Assembly: GCF_019112545.1 (NCBI RefSeq)
Contig: NW_025064883.1
Location: 1,795,919-1,859,918, forward strand
DNA from: Guyanagaster necrorhizus
Taxonomy: Eukaryota > Basidiomycota > Agaricomycetes > Agaricales > Physalacriaceae
Direction of reading: 5' to 3'
DNA: 64,000 bases
Below the pieces are notes generated by a model, which saw only the letters and a program-made list of their open reading frames with translations, was not told the origin of the DNA and did not search any database. A program made the translations under genes and the position numbers. Below are positions 9,270 through 21,455 of this stretch, one piece after another (within the stretch, counting starts at the first letter, position 1; each line of letters begins with the position of its first letter).

Positions 9270-11715
9270 TTACTCCCTCCTTAAGACCATTGTCCCAATG
9301 GCTAATTTAGAGATAAATCTGCCAGTCCATATGCAGTATCCACAGTCTTTTTCAGTCTTGCAGGTGATTGTGACTCAGCAGGGTATAATGTTGAACATGT
9401 CTTCTGTTGATGTTTCATTAGATTTATAATTTAGATAGACATATTTGCCTATATTCACCCTATTATTTCATTGTTTATAGTCATGTATTACTTCTTCTGC
9501 ATCTATATATTTTTTGTTGACCTATTGATTTGATTCTGGACTATATCCTTTCCAGCTGACTAGATAGTCAACAGTTATTTTCATGCCTCCATCTTGCACC
9601 TTGATTTTTCAGTATTTGTGGTTTAAAACCTCATTGATTTTATAGTGTTCTTCATTGTTGATGAGTTCTGGTGGTGGTGGTGGTGGTTGTTCTTGGTTTG
9701 GAAAGGCTGGTGCAATATATAGTGTTAATAATACCTTATTGAAGATATTATGAACTTTCCAAGTTGCTGGTAACTGCAACCTGTATGCAGAGTTGCTGAT
9801 CTTGGCAAGGATATTAAAGGGTCCTGTCCATTTGTCTGCCAATTTCTGTTTTGGTCTGAGGAGATAGAGGTTTATTGTATTCAGCTAGACTTTGTCATTG
9901 ACTGAATATTCATAGGCTATTCTGCAATGTTTGTCATACTGTTTCTTCATAGTTGAAGCAGCCTTTTCAAGGGCTGTTTTCATTTTCTTATGGATATTTG
10001 CTATAGTAGTGGCAAATTCTATGGATGCTGATGTTGTTGTATGTTTTTGTTCACTTTGGGCTATCTGTGGATGTTGTCTATAGTTTATGAAAAATAGTGT
10101 TCTGCCAGTTGCTGAGTGAATCCTGTTATTGTGTTGGAATGCTGCTAGTGCCAGCTATTCCATTCAATCATCCTGTTGGTAGTTGATGAAAAGTTGGAGA
10201 TACTTTTCAACTTCTTGATTCACCCACTCTGTCTGGCCATCTGTCTGAGGATGATATGCTGTTGAGGTGTTCCATTTGATGTTGAGAAGTCAGTACAAGT
10301 CATCCAGGAATTTGGAGATGAATTGTGATCCTCTGTCTGAAATCACTACTTGAGGCATGCTGTACTTTGTATAAACCTCATCTTGTAGGATTTTTGCCTA
10401 TCTTTCTGATGTTAATTCTATTGAGCAGGTGATCAGGATGATTGCCTTTGAGAAGTGATCGACTATGACAATGATGGCATTATAGCCATCACTTTTAGAA
10501 AGTCTGATTATCATATCCACTGAAATGTGAGTCTATGGTGATAAAGAGACCTCATTCAGATGGAGTGAGATTGCTTGAAGTTGTATTGAGGCTTTATCAC
10601 ACTAACAGATCTTGCAAGCCTTGACATATCAGGTGATATTATAGTTTATTTTGGGCCACCAATATTCCTGTAGGATAAGCTCCTTTGTTTTAGCAATCTC
10701 AAGATGATCAGTAGTCATGTGATTATAATATGTGATGATGATATCACTATGAAGTTTCTGATCCCTTGGAATATAGATTCATTTATTGTAGTGGATCAAT
10801 CCTTCTTCTTTCTTCAGTCTCTGCTCATGATTGAGAGATGGGGCTATTTGTTGATCCCACTTATGGGGATCTTAGGTAATACTCTTGATATACTCATGCA
10901 CTTCCTCCTCCATAGGCATGATCATTACTCAGAAGTGTTCTGATCATAGGAGTATGATTTTCTTGTTGTCATCTCCTCCTTAGTTGTGGTTGGCTCTTTG
11001 GCTGAGGAAGTCAGCCTTTTTGTTTACTGCATCAGCCTTATAGTGCAATATGGATTCATATTCCAATAATTCCATGACCCATTAGGCTTGTTGGCAATTG
11101 AGCTTTTGGGAAAGTCAGAAGTATTGAAGGTTCTGATGATCTGTCCAGATCTCAAAGGTCTGGACTGCTTCAATGAGATAATGCCACTATTCAGCCAGAG
11201 TGAGCATTATAGTGAGGAGTTTCTTATCATAGATTTCATAGTTGCACTCTGTGACAGTGAGTGCTTTTGACAAAAAGGTGACTGATTGTTATTTGCCATC
11301 CTGTTCCTGAGAGAGAATCATCCCAATGGCACCCTCACTTGAGTCTGCCTCCACTTAGAATTTTCCATTTGAGTTGGAATTGCCAGGATAACATCTTCAG
11401 CTAATTGGTGTTTAAGATCATTAAATGCTGATTGCTGTGATGGTCTCTAAGTCCATGGCACATTTCTGATTAATTGCATCATGGGTTGAACTATTTTGCT
11501 GTGGTCCTGAATGAATTGCTGGTAAAAGTTGATGAATCCCAGAAATAATTGCAGTTTCTTCTTCTTAGTTGGTTCTGGTCATTCGATTACCTCTGCCACT
11601 TTGACAGGATCTATTCTGATACTTCCTTCACTGATAATGACACTGAGGTATTCAGTTTCTAATACCTCTAATTTATATTTCTCAGCCTTGAGAAAAAGTT
11701 GATGTTTTCTCATTA
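9270..11715 (-). pseudogene. Pol of A'-1, 3' portion (RNase H, integrase, chromodomain), decayed
   Basis: Read on the minus strand, this covers the region from the RT thumb (ending at the A-2 insertion) through RNase H, the integrase zinc module and core, and the GPF module, to the chromodomain. The open block 9609-9842 shows KWTGPFNILAKISNSAYRLQLP and the FPNQEQPPPPPP linker. Many stops are present. The 5' half of the same gene continues at 19694. Names follow alignment by eye with the nearly intact pol of A-1. Confidence 0.82.
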
Positions 11716-12160
11716 TGTTAGGCCCAAGCATCACATAGACAGATACACATGATAAACAGATGTCCCTTCACACTTTGAGGGATCACCTGAGTCCACTGGA
11801 TGTATATCCATTTGGTGTGTCACAAGGTCAGTCAAGACTCAAGGTAGAATGGTGGTTATAAACTTTAGCTTGAAGCTAGAGTATACCAGTGAGAGCTGTG
11901 GTCCTTATATACCATACAGGTTGTGCTAATAATACTACTACTAATTGTATCTGTCTGTATCCATAGTGCTCATTGTCCTTGAGCATCACTACCACACATA
12001 AAAGGTTTCTTGTGTGTTGTCGAATGTTGTTATTTCAGATGAATGATAGGTGGGCTAGTTGTGATGACTAAGCTCTCTCATAGCCCTGTGCATCTTGGCT
12101 AAGCATAAATAGGGGCAAAATTATAGGATAAAGGAGAGGAGAAAAGGAAAAATCATAACA
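11716..12160 (-). repeat. 3' LTR of A-2
   Basis: On the plus strand it begins TGTTAGGCCCAAGC and ends AAAATCATAACA, followed by TTACCCCCTCC, the reverse complement of the polypurine tract. It is almost identical to 19244-19688. Confidence 0.9.
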
Positions 12161-12193
12161 TTACCCCCTCCTTAAGACCATCATTCCGATGGC

Positions 12194-15100
12194 TTAATTT
12201 AGGGATAGTTCATAGTCATGAATTATGTCATCAGCCATCATCTGTTTCTCATTCACCCATTGGTTAGATTTTAGGCCATACTCTTTCCAGCTGACTAGAT
12301 AGTCAATGGTTGTCATCATTCCACCACCTTTTGCTTTGATTTTCTGGAGTTTATAGTTTAGAATTTGATCAATTTCATAATGTTCTTCATCATTGATCAA
12401 TTCCGGAGGTGGTGGAGGAGGGCGTTCTTGGTTTGGGAAGGTGGATGCAATATATGGCATTAGGAGGCTTTCATTGAATACATCATGTATCTTCCAACCG
12501 AGCGGTAGACAGAGTTTATAGGCACTACTCCCCATTTTTGAAATGATAGGGAAAAGACCCATTTATTTGTCTGTGAGTTTTCATTTCAGTTGGGGAAGGT
12601 GTAGGTTTGTTGTGTCTAGCCAAACCTTGTCGTTTGGGGAGTAAGTATGTGCAAGATGGCAGTGTTTATGATATTAGGCTTTCATCGAAGCAGCAGCCTT
12701 TTTGAGAGTGGCTTTTGTTTTAGCATGAATTTTTACCATGTTGGTGGCAAAATCTATGGATGCAGGCATTGTTGTATGGTGACACTCAGTGTGAGCGACA
12801 TAGGGGTGTCTTCTGTGGTTGATGAAAAACAGAGTTTTTCCTGTCATTGAATGGATATGGTTATTGTGTTGGAAGGCTGCAAGTGCTAGCCATTCCATCC
12901 AGTCATCTTGTCGGTAATTGATGAATAAGTGGAGATATTTCTCAATCTCTTGGTTTGCCTGTTCTGTCTGTCTATCGGTTTGTGGATGATATGCGGTGGA
13001 AGCATTCCATTTGATGTTTAGTAGCTTGTAGAGGTCATCAAGAAACTTGGAAATAAACTGTGGTCCCCTGTCAGAGATGACTATCTGGAGCATGCCATAT
13101 TTGATATATACTTCATCTCGTAGAATCTTTGCCCACCCTTCAGAGGTTAATTTCATGGAACACATGATTGGGATGATTGCCTTTAAGAATCGATCAACGA
13201 TAACAAGGATAGCATCATATCCATTGCAATCAGGCAATCCAGTGATCATATTGACTGAGATGTGGGTCCATGGAGATGATGGAATTTTGTTTGGGTGCAG
13301 GGGGGCCACACATGGTTGTGTCGAAGCCTTTCTCCTCTGGCACATCTCACATGTTTGAACATATGCCATAATGTCTTTTCTCATTTTAGGCCACTAATAT
13401 TCTTGTAGAATGAGTTCTTTTGTCTTGGCAATGCCTAGATGTCCTACAGTTGTATGATCATAGCAGATGGCGATGATTTCCTCTCTCAGACTTTGATCCC
13501 TAGAGATGTAGATCCTTCCATCATAGCAGATCATCCTGTTCTCCTTCATCATTCCCCTTTTATGATTAAGTGATGGGGCAACCCTCTGGTTCCATTTGTG
13601 GCTGTCATGGGTCGCACTTCTGATCCGCTCATGGATCTCCTCTTCTGTTGGCATTATCATGGCCCAGAAGTGCTCAGGTCATAGAATCATGACTCTCATA
13701 TTATCGTTTCCTCCCTGGTCATGATCTGCATATTGGGATAGGAGATCAGCCTTTTTGTTGGCTGTTCCTGCCTTATGATAGAGGGTATACTAATATTGAG
13801 TAAGCTCTGTAACCTGTCGGGCCTGTCAATGGTTTAATTTCTGAGGTTGTCGGAAATATCTGAAATTCTGGTGGTTGGTCCAGATCTCAAAGATCTTAGA
13901 GGCTCCAATTAAGTAATGTCACCATTCTTCCAATGTGAGCATTATCACCAGTAGCTCCTTATCATAAATCTCATAATTCCTTTCCATTGTGGTCAATGCT
14001 TTTGAGAGGAATGTGACCAGATGCCACTTCTTGTCCTGTTCCTGGGATAGTATGGCTCTGATTGCTCCCTCGCTGGAGTCGGCTTCTACTCGGAACTTGC
14101 CTTCCTGGGATGGTATGGCGAGGACGACGTCCTCAGCTAAGCATTGCTTTAGGTCGGTGAATGCAAGTCGTTGAGAGTTTTCCCACCCCTATGGAGCATT
14201 GCTGGTGAGCTGAGTCATTGGTTGGATGATCTTACTGTAGTCATGGATAAACTGTCGATAGAAGTTGGTGAATCTGAGGAATGATTGTAACTCCTTTTTC
14301 TTTGTTGGCTCTGGCCATTCAACTACTCCTGCTATCTTGATTGGGTTCATTCTGATGCTTCCCTCAGCAATAATTACTTTGAGATATTCCATTTCTGATA
14401 TCTCGAATTTGCACTTTTTGGCTTTGAGAAATAGTTCATGTTTCCTCATCAAGGCTAGCACTCATCACACCAGATCCTGATGTTCCTCCTTGGTTTGAAA
14501 CATGATTAGAATGTCATCGAGATAGATTGTGACCTTTCCAGTGGCGATGAGATCTTTGAATATATCGTTCATCATCCATTGAAATGTGGTGGAGGAGTTG
14601 GTCAATCCAAAGAACATTATGGTAGGCTCAAACAGGCCCTGATTGGTTCTGAAGGCAGCCTTCCACTCATCCCCCTCCTTGATTCATACATTGTTATACC
14701 CCCAGCAGATGTCAAGCTTGGTGTAATATTTGGCTCTCCAAAGCTTGTCTATCAACTCCGAGATCAGAGGTAGGAGGTATCGATTTTTGATGGTCATTTC
14801 ATTTAGCTTCTGATAGTCTTGGACCGGTCGGAGCTTGCCATCCTTCTTTTTGACAAAGAAGAATGGTGATGCCATAGAGGATTTCGAGGGCTGAATACAT
14901 CCGCTGGACAGGTTCTTGTCTAAGAACTTGTCCAACTCCTGTTGTTCCAAGCTGCTGAGGGGATAGGTTTTGCAGTCGAGGTTGGTGTTAGCATTTGGGA
15001 TCAGCTCAATCATATGATCCCAGGGTTTGGAGACAGGCAGTTCATCGAAACTCTCTTTCTTGAAGAGGTCTTGATAGTCCTTGGCCCATTCTGGTACCAT

Positions 15101-16090
15101 TTCCTCAAACGTCCTTTTCACCTTTCCCTCATTGGCCCTTGCAGCTAGGTTGTTGGCATGATAAATGGCCTGGATGTGGATCTTCTTTTGCAAGTCTACT
15201 GCCAGGATGGTTTCCCCATCTTCCATCTCCTTATCTCACCTATCTTCTGGATCCTCATCTGGTAATTTAAATGGGATCTTCTGACATTGGCATCAGATGA
15301 ATATAATCCACCTAGTCTTCCAGTTTATCAATGGGTTGTATCATATAAGCCAATCATGGCCCAAGAAAATCTCCTTGGTCCCGAGATCCATCACTGCTAA
15401 GTTGATTCGTTTGGAGTGATCTCTAATTGTAAGTCATACTTCAACAAACTCAGTGATTGATCTAGCCTGGTTTTTGGTTCTGTTGGCATTATAAATGGGG
15501 ATGAGGGCTGCAGTGGTCCATATCGGAAGTTTGTGTTTGTTGACAAAAGCTTGATTTATAGAGCTTCCTGTACATCCACTATCAATTAGAACGGTTACAG
15601 AGTGTAGTGCCTGTGATGTCAGGGTCTCGATTTGAGCTTTCGTGACTAAGTCTTGTCTGGGGATCTTAGAACAATGAATGAATTTTTGGGGTCCTTGCAA
15701 TTCATCAAGCCATTTGAGGGCTTGATGATATTCTGCTCTTGTCATTCCTTCTACTACCTCTCTAGTGGCTTTCTCGGCCTGAGTTTGATGTACCCAGTTT
15801 TTTAGCATGGCCATTGCTGCTTCTCCTGTTCCTGCTTCTTTGATGGCTCTCCAAATCCATTTGGTGTTGAATGGTTTGAGCTAAGTTATAGGGCTCACTG
15901 CTCTTGTTCAGCCTGTGGGCATTTGAGTTTCTTTTTGCGATTCATTGGTGTGTGTAGTGACTGATCATGGTATATTCAAATGCGTATATAGTGGTGATAT
16001 AGATGTAACTACAGGGGCATTATCAGTCCAACTAGCAGCTGGAATTAGCACACCATAAAGTCCTTTGGCTGATTCAGTGGAATCGCTCAC
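12194..16090 (-). pseudogene. Pol of A-2: protease, RT, RNase H, integrase, chromodomain; nonsense-riddled
   Basis: From the GTG at 16090 to the TAA at 12194 is 3,897 nt (1,299 codons). The open blocks at 15434-15814, 14684-15226, 14189-14461, 13394-13660, 12674-13384 and 12194-12562 all lie in one frame, so decay is by point mutation without net insertion or deletion. Visible landmarks: protease DSGCTGSS (about 15575), RT RPVQDYQKLNEM and KYYTKLDICWGYNNV, integrase CEMCQRRKAS, and ISDRGPQF followed by HPQTDRQTEQ. The chromodomain tail reads DYLVSWKEYGLKSNQWV. Pol of A-1, with four stops in 1,297 codons, is the best guide to the ancestral protein. Confidence 0.9.
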
Positions 16091-18980
16091 TGATCAGCTC
16101 CATCTTTTACTTTCTCAATCTTGGTCTCCTTCCCAAGTTCTTCATCTTCCTTTTGTAGCTTGGCTATCTGTGCCTATATGTCTTCATGAGTCTATTTCTT
16201 CTTCAGGCAGTCCTTGGCCATGTGCCCCTTCTGTCCACAATTAAAGCATTTATCCTCCTTCTTTATCCGATCTATGTCCATTGGTTTTCTGGCACTAGTG
16301 TATGTGGTTCCTGTCCCTGTCTTCTGGCTGCCATAGTTTGTTGCTGTCGAGGATCCTGGTGATTTTCTGGCAGTTTGCCTAGACTTGTTCTGGGTTAGTG
16401 GGGTCAGCTTTTTGGTGTAGTCTTATAGCATTGACAATTCCACTTTCTGCCTTTATCATTCCTTATACATCTCAATGATCTGCTCTTTCCACTGGTTGTA
16501 TCTGACTGGCATCAGAATCCTGACACCTATGGTGGAGATCATCATGAGATAAGAAGGGGGAACTTCTCTCTTCAGGGCTTTGACCATTCAGCCATCATTT
16601 CCTACATCATCCTAAATCCCAGCTAGTTTGGCGAGCCGTTCTAGCTTGTCGAAGTAATCTGTAGCCGTTTTGTCTCCCATCTTGTATTCCTTGATCTTCT
16701 GTTTATATACCTCTTGTACTATGGGGTCAACAAATTTGTCATTTAGCATTTGTTTGAACACCAGCCATGAGGGATATCGATAGTGCCCCCTTGTGGTTGA
16801 TCAGAAGTTCAGGGAGATGAGGATCCACCATGTCTTCACCTTCTCTTCCAAGTAAGAAGTGATAAAGACGACCTGGTTCATATCAGTTCTTAGATAGCCA
16901 ATGTAGACTTCAAAATACTGCTTGCAGTCTATCAGGAATCTGTCAATATCATTGGATGTCTCTTTGAAAGGACAGGGTTTGTGAAGAAGATCAGGGTGGC
17001 ACTGGAGGACATTGGTGTTTTCCAGCAGGGGGCCCATTGGGTTGGGCCACCCTTCGAACGGTGGCTGTCACTATTCTGCAGGTGGTCCAGGAAACAAATG
17101 AAGTGAGTTATTGTCTGCTACTGGACTTCCTTTTGGTTCTTCAATGTGGACGATAACCCCATCCCAGACCATAAACCCAAGACAGGTGGCTTCAGAATCA
17201 TCTCATACAGATTTCTTTCCAGTCCCACTGGTTCCTGCCTGATCAGGAGGTGGTTGTCCTCCCAATAGTCAGCTCCCTTTGCCAAGCCACAGATTGTTAT
17301 ACTCTGCTTGCAGCTATGTTCGGATCCAGGCTAGTTGAGTTGCCATTGCTAGGAAGGATTGATCAGAGTCTGAAAATGTACTTTGGACTGAGGGGGCCCG
17401 GTATACAGCTCTTTGTAGTGTGACAGGGGGGGATTTCAGCATTGGTCATATAGTAGATATTACCGAATAAGCTGGTGGTCGGCTTATAGGGTATTCCAGA
17501 TGCCATTGAGTATATTGTCAGGTGGCATAGTCTGTTGCCACCCACCTCAGAATTTCTGTTTGTTTGTTAGTTTCTGAACACAAGTATAATTGTCCAATTT
17601 GTGATGCTAGCCAGGAAGTGTCATGCCATAAGAAATTTACTCTGCACAGGTAATACTCCTGGTATTCCCATGTCCTTTCCTCTCTTGCCAGCCTTCCAAC
17701 TTCTTCTTTGTCCGTTTCTTTCTGTTCATCATATAGTGGCCCTCTGGGAGGTTCACTGCTCTCGGTTTCTTTGTCCTCGTCCTCCTTGCCTTGCTCGAGG
17801 AGGGAACTGACAGGCCAGTCATAGATACTCTCCATGACTCCTTGCAGAATCATTGCTTCACTCTCCTGGCTGGATGCTCGGTCCAACGGTCACGGTAACT
17901 TTGTAGTTGGCAGTGGGTCTGCTTCCAATGGATGAGTCATAGTGATTTCCTCCTGTTGCTCTTGCCACCTCCACTCACTCATGATAGAGGCAGACGTTGT
18001 GTCTGTAGTCATCGTTGATCAGCTGCCTGACCACTCTACTTCCGAGAAAACCTCAGAGGGCATGGGTGAGAATGTGAGCATTTCTAGGGGCCCATAGTCC
18101 ATAGTGTTTCAAGACAGACTCATCACTCCCAAAGTTAGTGTCAGCACTAGGGGTTCAGGAGGAAGGGGGATACTCAGGAGTCAGGGCCCTTGAGTATTGT
18201 CGGATTCTGGTGCCATCTGCCCAGTGCTCTGAGATTCTGCTGCTTGAGGTGTTGGGTTCTCTGAAGATGGAGGAAGAGGGTGGGGGATTAGCTTGTACAG
18301 ATGTGAGAATAGTGGCAATGTCAGGACATAGTCTGTACCAGTTGCCAACATTGATTGCTTCAAGCCTGGCCCTCTCCACTTCTCTCTGCTCATCCCCATG
18401 CTGCTTGTCATACTGTGCAGCCTCCTGTCTTCACCACTCTTCTGACTCATGATGTACTAGCTGTGGCTCATCTCTCCTCCTATGCTCCTCTTGTCAAATG
18501 GCGTTGTCGTAGTTAAAAGGGATAGAGAAGTCCCAGATTGGGAAGTACCAATAGATGGTTTCTTCCCATACTCATCATCGCTGCTCTTTGTCATTCAAGA
18601 GGATCCTCCCCACCCTCAAGCTGACTCAGAAGGTAGGGTGGAGGCTGTGAGGCTGGCTTCGAGGAGTTCTGGGGCGGGATTGTCGAGCCATCCAAGGAGC
18701 ATCGAGAGAGTCCCTGACATGGTCAGCAATCCTATGGGTATGGAAGGCAGAATCAGGGGAGGGGGACTGCCAGAAGAAGTCCTCTGGGAGATCTTCATCT
18801 TCATAGTTGGGAGGGGGCCTCATACGAGTATACCATCCCTTCTTGGGATGCTAAGGTCTGTGTTTCTGGGTCGGGAAGGGCACTGCCCTCCTGTTTCTTC
18901 TTGACTATCTCTTGGATGCATGCCACTAGGCCTGGCTTCTGGAGGCTGGTAGGTTGTTCTTCAGGAGTCAGGGATGTCAT
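16087..18980 (-). pseudogene. Gag of A-2, decayed
   Basis: The ATG at 18978-18980 gives MTSLTPEEQPTS, matching the start of gag in A-1 and A-3. A single-base length change near 18810 shifts the frame; downstream blocks at 17518-17886 (acidic region, PVSSLLEQG) and 16801-17037 (capsid-like, FKETSNDIDRFLIDCKQYF) are clear. The CCHC knuckle lies near 16225 (CFNCGQKGHMAKDC). The gene ends at TGA 16087-16089, overlapping the pol start. Its first 1.3 kb overlaps ORF1 in another frame. Confidence 0.82.
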
Positions 18981-19188
18981 AGAGAGGAAGATTAGAGGTT
19001 ATGTTTCATAGAATTTCTCAGATATGTAGAAACTCATTGTAGTGTCTCAGGGCCCAGGTGGTAATAGAGTGATATCCTCGGCACAGCTGGATGATCATTA
19101 GAAGTCCTATCAATGTTTCAATGATGGAAGAGAGGAGTTCAAAGAACTTGTGGTCAAAATTCGGGTCAGTAGAGGTAGTGGGGGGCAT
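17800..19188 (-). pseudogene. ORF1 of A-2: short membrane-segment protein overlapping gag, decayed
   Basis: The ATG at 19186-19188 gives MPPTTSTDPNFDHKFFELL, followed by a hydrophobic stretch (IGLLMIIQLC). Later conserved blocks are the FPIWDF...PFNYDNAI region near 18520 and an open 74-codon block at 18155-18379 (INVGNWYRLCPDIATIL). Stops at three or more places include TGA for Arg. The ATG lies 208 nt upstream of the gag ATG, the same phase (+1) as in A-1, A'-1 and A-3. The left end is approximate. Confidence 0.65.
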
Positions 19189-19229
19189 TCAGTTTCTCAG
19201 CACAATTGGGCTTGAAAAAGGGAAGACAA

Positions 19230-19242
19230 AGCTTCAAGCTAA
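19230..19242 (-). promoter_or_regulatory. Putative self-priming site of A-2
   Basis: In sense orientation this reads TTAGCTTGAAGCT, one base from the 5' LTR. It pairs with the LTR site AGCTTCGAGCTAA except at one CpG that has decayed to TG. Confidence 0.5.
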
Positions 19243-19243
19243 T

Positions 19244-19688
19244 TGTTAGGCCTAAGCATCATGTGGACAGATACACATGATAGACAGATATCCCTTCGCA
19301 CTTTGAGAGATCATCTGAGTCCACTGGATGTATATCTGTTCAGTGTGTCACAAGGTCAGTCAAGACTCAAGATAGAATAGTGGTTATAAACTTTAGCTCG
19401 AAGCTAGAGTATATCAGCAAGAGCTGTAGTCCTTATATACCATACAGGTTGTGCTAATAATACTACTACTAATTGTATCTGTCTGTATCCATAGTGCCTA
19501 TTGTCTTTGAGCATCGCTACTGCACATAAAAGGTTTCTTGTGTGTTGTCGAATGTCATTGTTTCAGGTGAATGATAGGTGGGCTAGTTGTGATGACTAAG
19601 CTCTCCCATGGCCCCATGCATCTTGGCTAAGCATAAATAGGGGCAAAATTATAGGATAAAGGGGAGGAGAAAAGGAAAAATCATAACA
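19244..19688 (-). repeat. 5' LTR of A-2
   Basis: It begins TGTTAGGCCTAAGC on the plus strand and ends AAAATCATAACA, followed by the CATTA target duplication. It is 445 bp, the same as the 3' LTR. Confidence 0.9.
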
Positions 19689-19693
19689 CATTA

Positions 19694-21455
19694 AGGCTAA
19701 TATTTATCATACTAGCTGTTGGTGTTTTTCCTTGGTTTTGGACATGATTAGAATGTCATCCAAGTATATTGTAATCTTTTCAGTGGTAATGAGATCCTTG
19801 AAGATATTATTCATCATCCACTGGAAGGTCACTGGTGAATTGGTGAGTTCAAAGAACATAACTATCAGTTTGAACAACCTGCAGTTAGTTTGAAAAGTGG
19901 TCTTTCATTCATTGCCTTCTCTGATGCAGACATTGTTATATCCCTATTGAATATCCAACTTAGTGTAATATTTGGCATCTTGGAGTTTGTTTATCAATTC
20001 TGAGATCAGAGGAAGCAGATAATGATTCTTGATTGTCATTTTGTTAAGCTTCCAATAATTCTGTACCAGTTGAGGTTTCCCATCCTTCTTCTTGATGAAG
20101 AAGAAGGGTGAGACCATTGGAGATTTTGATGGCTGAATCCTTCCACTGGATAAGTTTTCATCAAGGAACTTATCTAGTTCCTGTTGTTCATTGTTGCCAA
20201 GTGGATAGCACTTGCAATTCAGATTGGCATTTGCATTAGAAATCAGTTCTATGGCATGATCCCAAGGTTTTGGGTCAGGTAATTCATCAAAACTTTCCTT
20301 TTTGAATAAGTTTTGATAGTCCTATACTCACTCAGGCATCATTTCTTTGAATGTCTTTTCCTTCTTGTTGGCATTGGCTTTTGCTGCTAGGTCATTCACA
20401 TGGTGAGTGGCTTAAATATGAATGGCCTTTTGTAGGTCAACAGTGAGAATGGTCTCACCATCTTCTATTTCTTCATCCTATTGGTCATTGGGGTCTTCAT
20501 CAGATAACTCAGATGGGATTTTCTGGCATTAGCATCTGGTGAAAATGATACATCCAGTTTTTCAATTGATTAGTGGATTGTGTTGGATCAACCAATCATG
20601 ACCAAGAAAGATTTTCTTGGTTTCTAAGTCAGTTATGGCTAGGTTGATTTGTTCAGAATGATCTCCAATAGTGAGTCTAAGCTTGACATACTCAGTGATC
20701 AAACTGGCTTGGTTTTTTGTCCTATCTGCATTGTAGACAGGAATTGGGGCAGCTGTGGCCTGGATGAGGAGATTGTGCTTGGTGACAAAGGCACAGTTGA
20801 TTGAACTCCCAGTGCATCCACTATTGATTAGTGTGGTGACTGTATGGGCAGTTTGAGATGTAAGTGTCTCAATTCAGGCTTTGGCCAATAAGTCTTGGCC
20901 CAAAGTTTTAGATCGTCAGATGAACTTCTACAGTCCATGTAGTTCATTGAGCCACTCCAGGGCTCAGCATTGTTCCGCTTCTCGCATTCCAGTGATTATC
21001 TCATTGGTCACTTCTTCAGCTCAGGTTTTGTGTATCCAATTTTTGAGTATGGCTTTTGCTGAGGCTTCATCCTTTATATCCTTGATGGCTTGCTAAGTCC
21101 ATTTGGTGTTGAATGGTCTTAGCCAACTAATGGGACCTTCTGTCTCTATTCAGCCTGTAGGCAGTTGAGTCTGTTCCTTGGCCGATATCCATTTGATAGT
21201 GTTGGGTCTAATGTTAGCTCTTTTAACATTTGATGATAATGCACCAATAGGGCTCTCTGCTCCTATTCAGTGCATGTGCATTTGAGTTGGTTCCTTAAAT
21301 GATCCTGATGTCTGAATGATAATGTCAGATATATTTGAATGCATGCATAATTTAAACATAGATAGTAGTCCTACAGAAATAAAGTCAGTCTGTCCAGCAG
21401 ATAATTGTGACACTCCACTCTTTGATAAGTTGACTGAGTCAGCAGAATTGCTTAC
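19694..21455 (-). pseudogene. Pol of A'-1, 5' portion (protease and RT), decayed
   Basis: This continues the pol gene interrupted by A-2. On the minus strand the RT finger and palm motifs are seen (about 19750-20150), then the PR-RT linker and the protease DSGCTGS equivalent near 20820. The gag-pol junction, GTGAG in other copies, reads GTAAG at 21455. Numerous stops occur. Confidence 0.8.

Larger units (their letters stand above)
11716..19688 (-). mobile_element. Ty3/gypsy element A-2, full length, nested in A'-1 pol
   Basis: Two 445-bp LTRs (11716-12160 and 19244-19688) flank 7.08 kb of internal sequence. The 5-bp duplication CATTA lies at 11711-11715 and 19689-19693. Joining the two flanks restores the A'-1 reverse transcriptase sequence without loss. 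The element encodes ORF1, gag and pol in the order seen in A-1, all carrying nonsense codons. It is younger than A'-1, because it sits inside it. Confidence 0.94.

Noticed and set aside
17601..18904. Plus-strand open frames (17601-17810, 18138-18452, 18482-18904)
   Set aside because: They are antisense to gag and ORF1 of A-2, and homologous shadows exist in A-3; no domain is recognisable.
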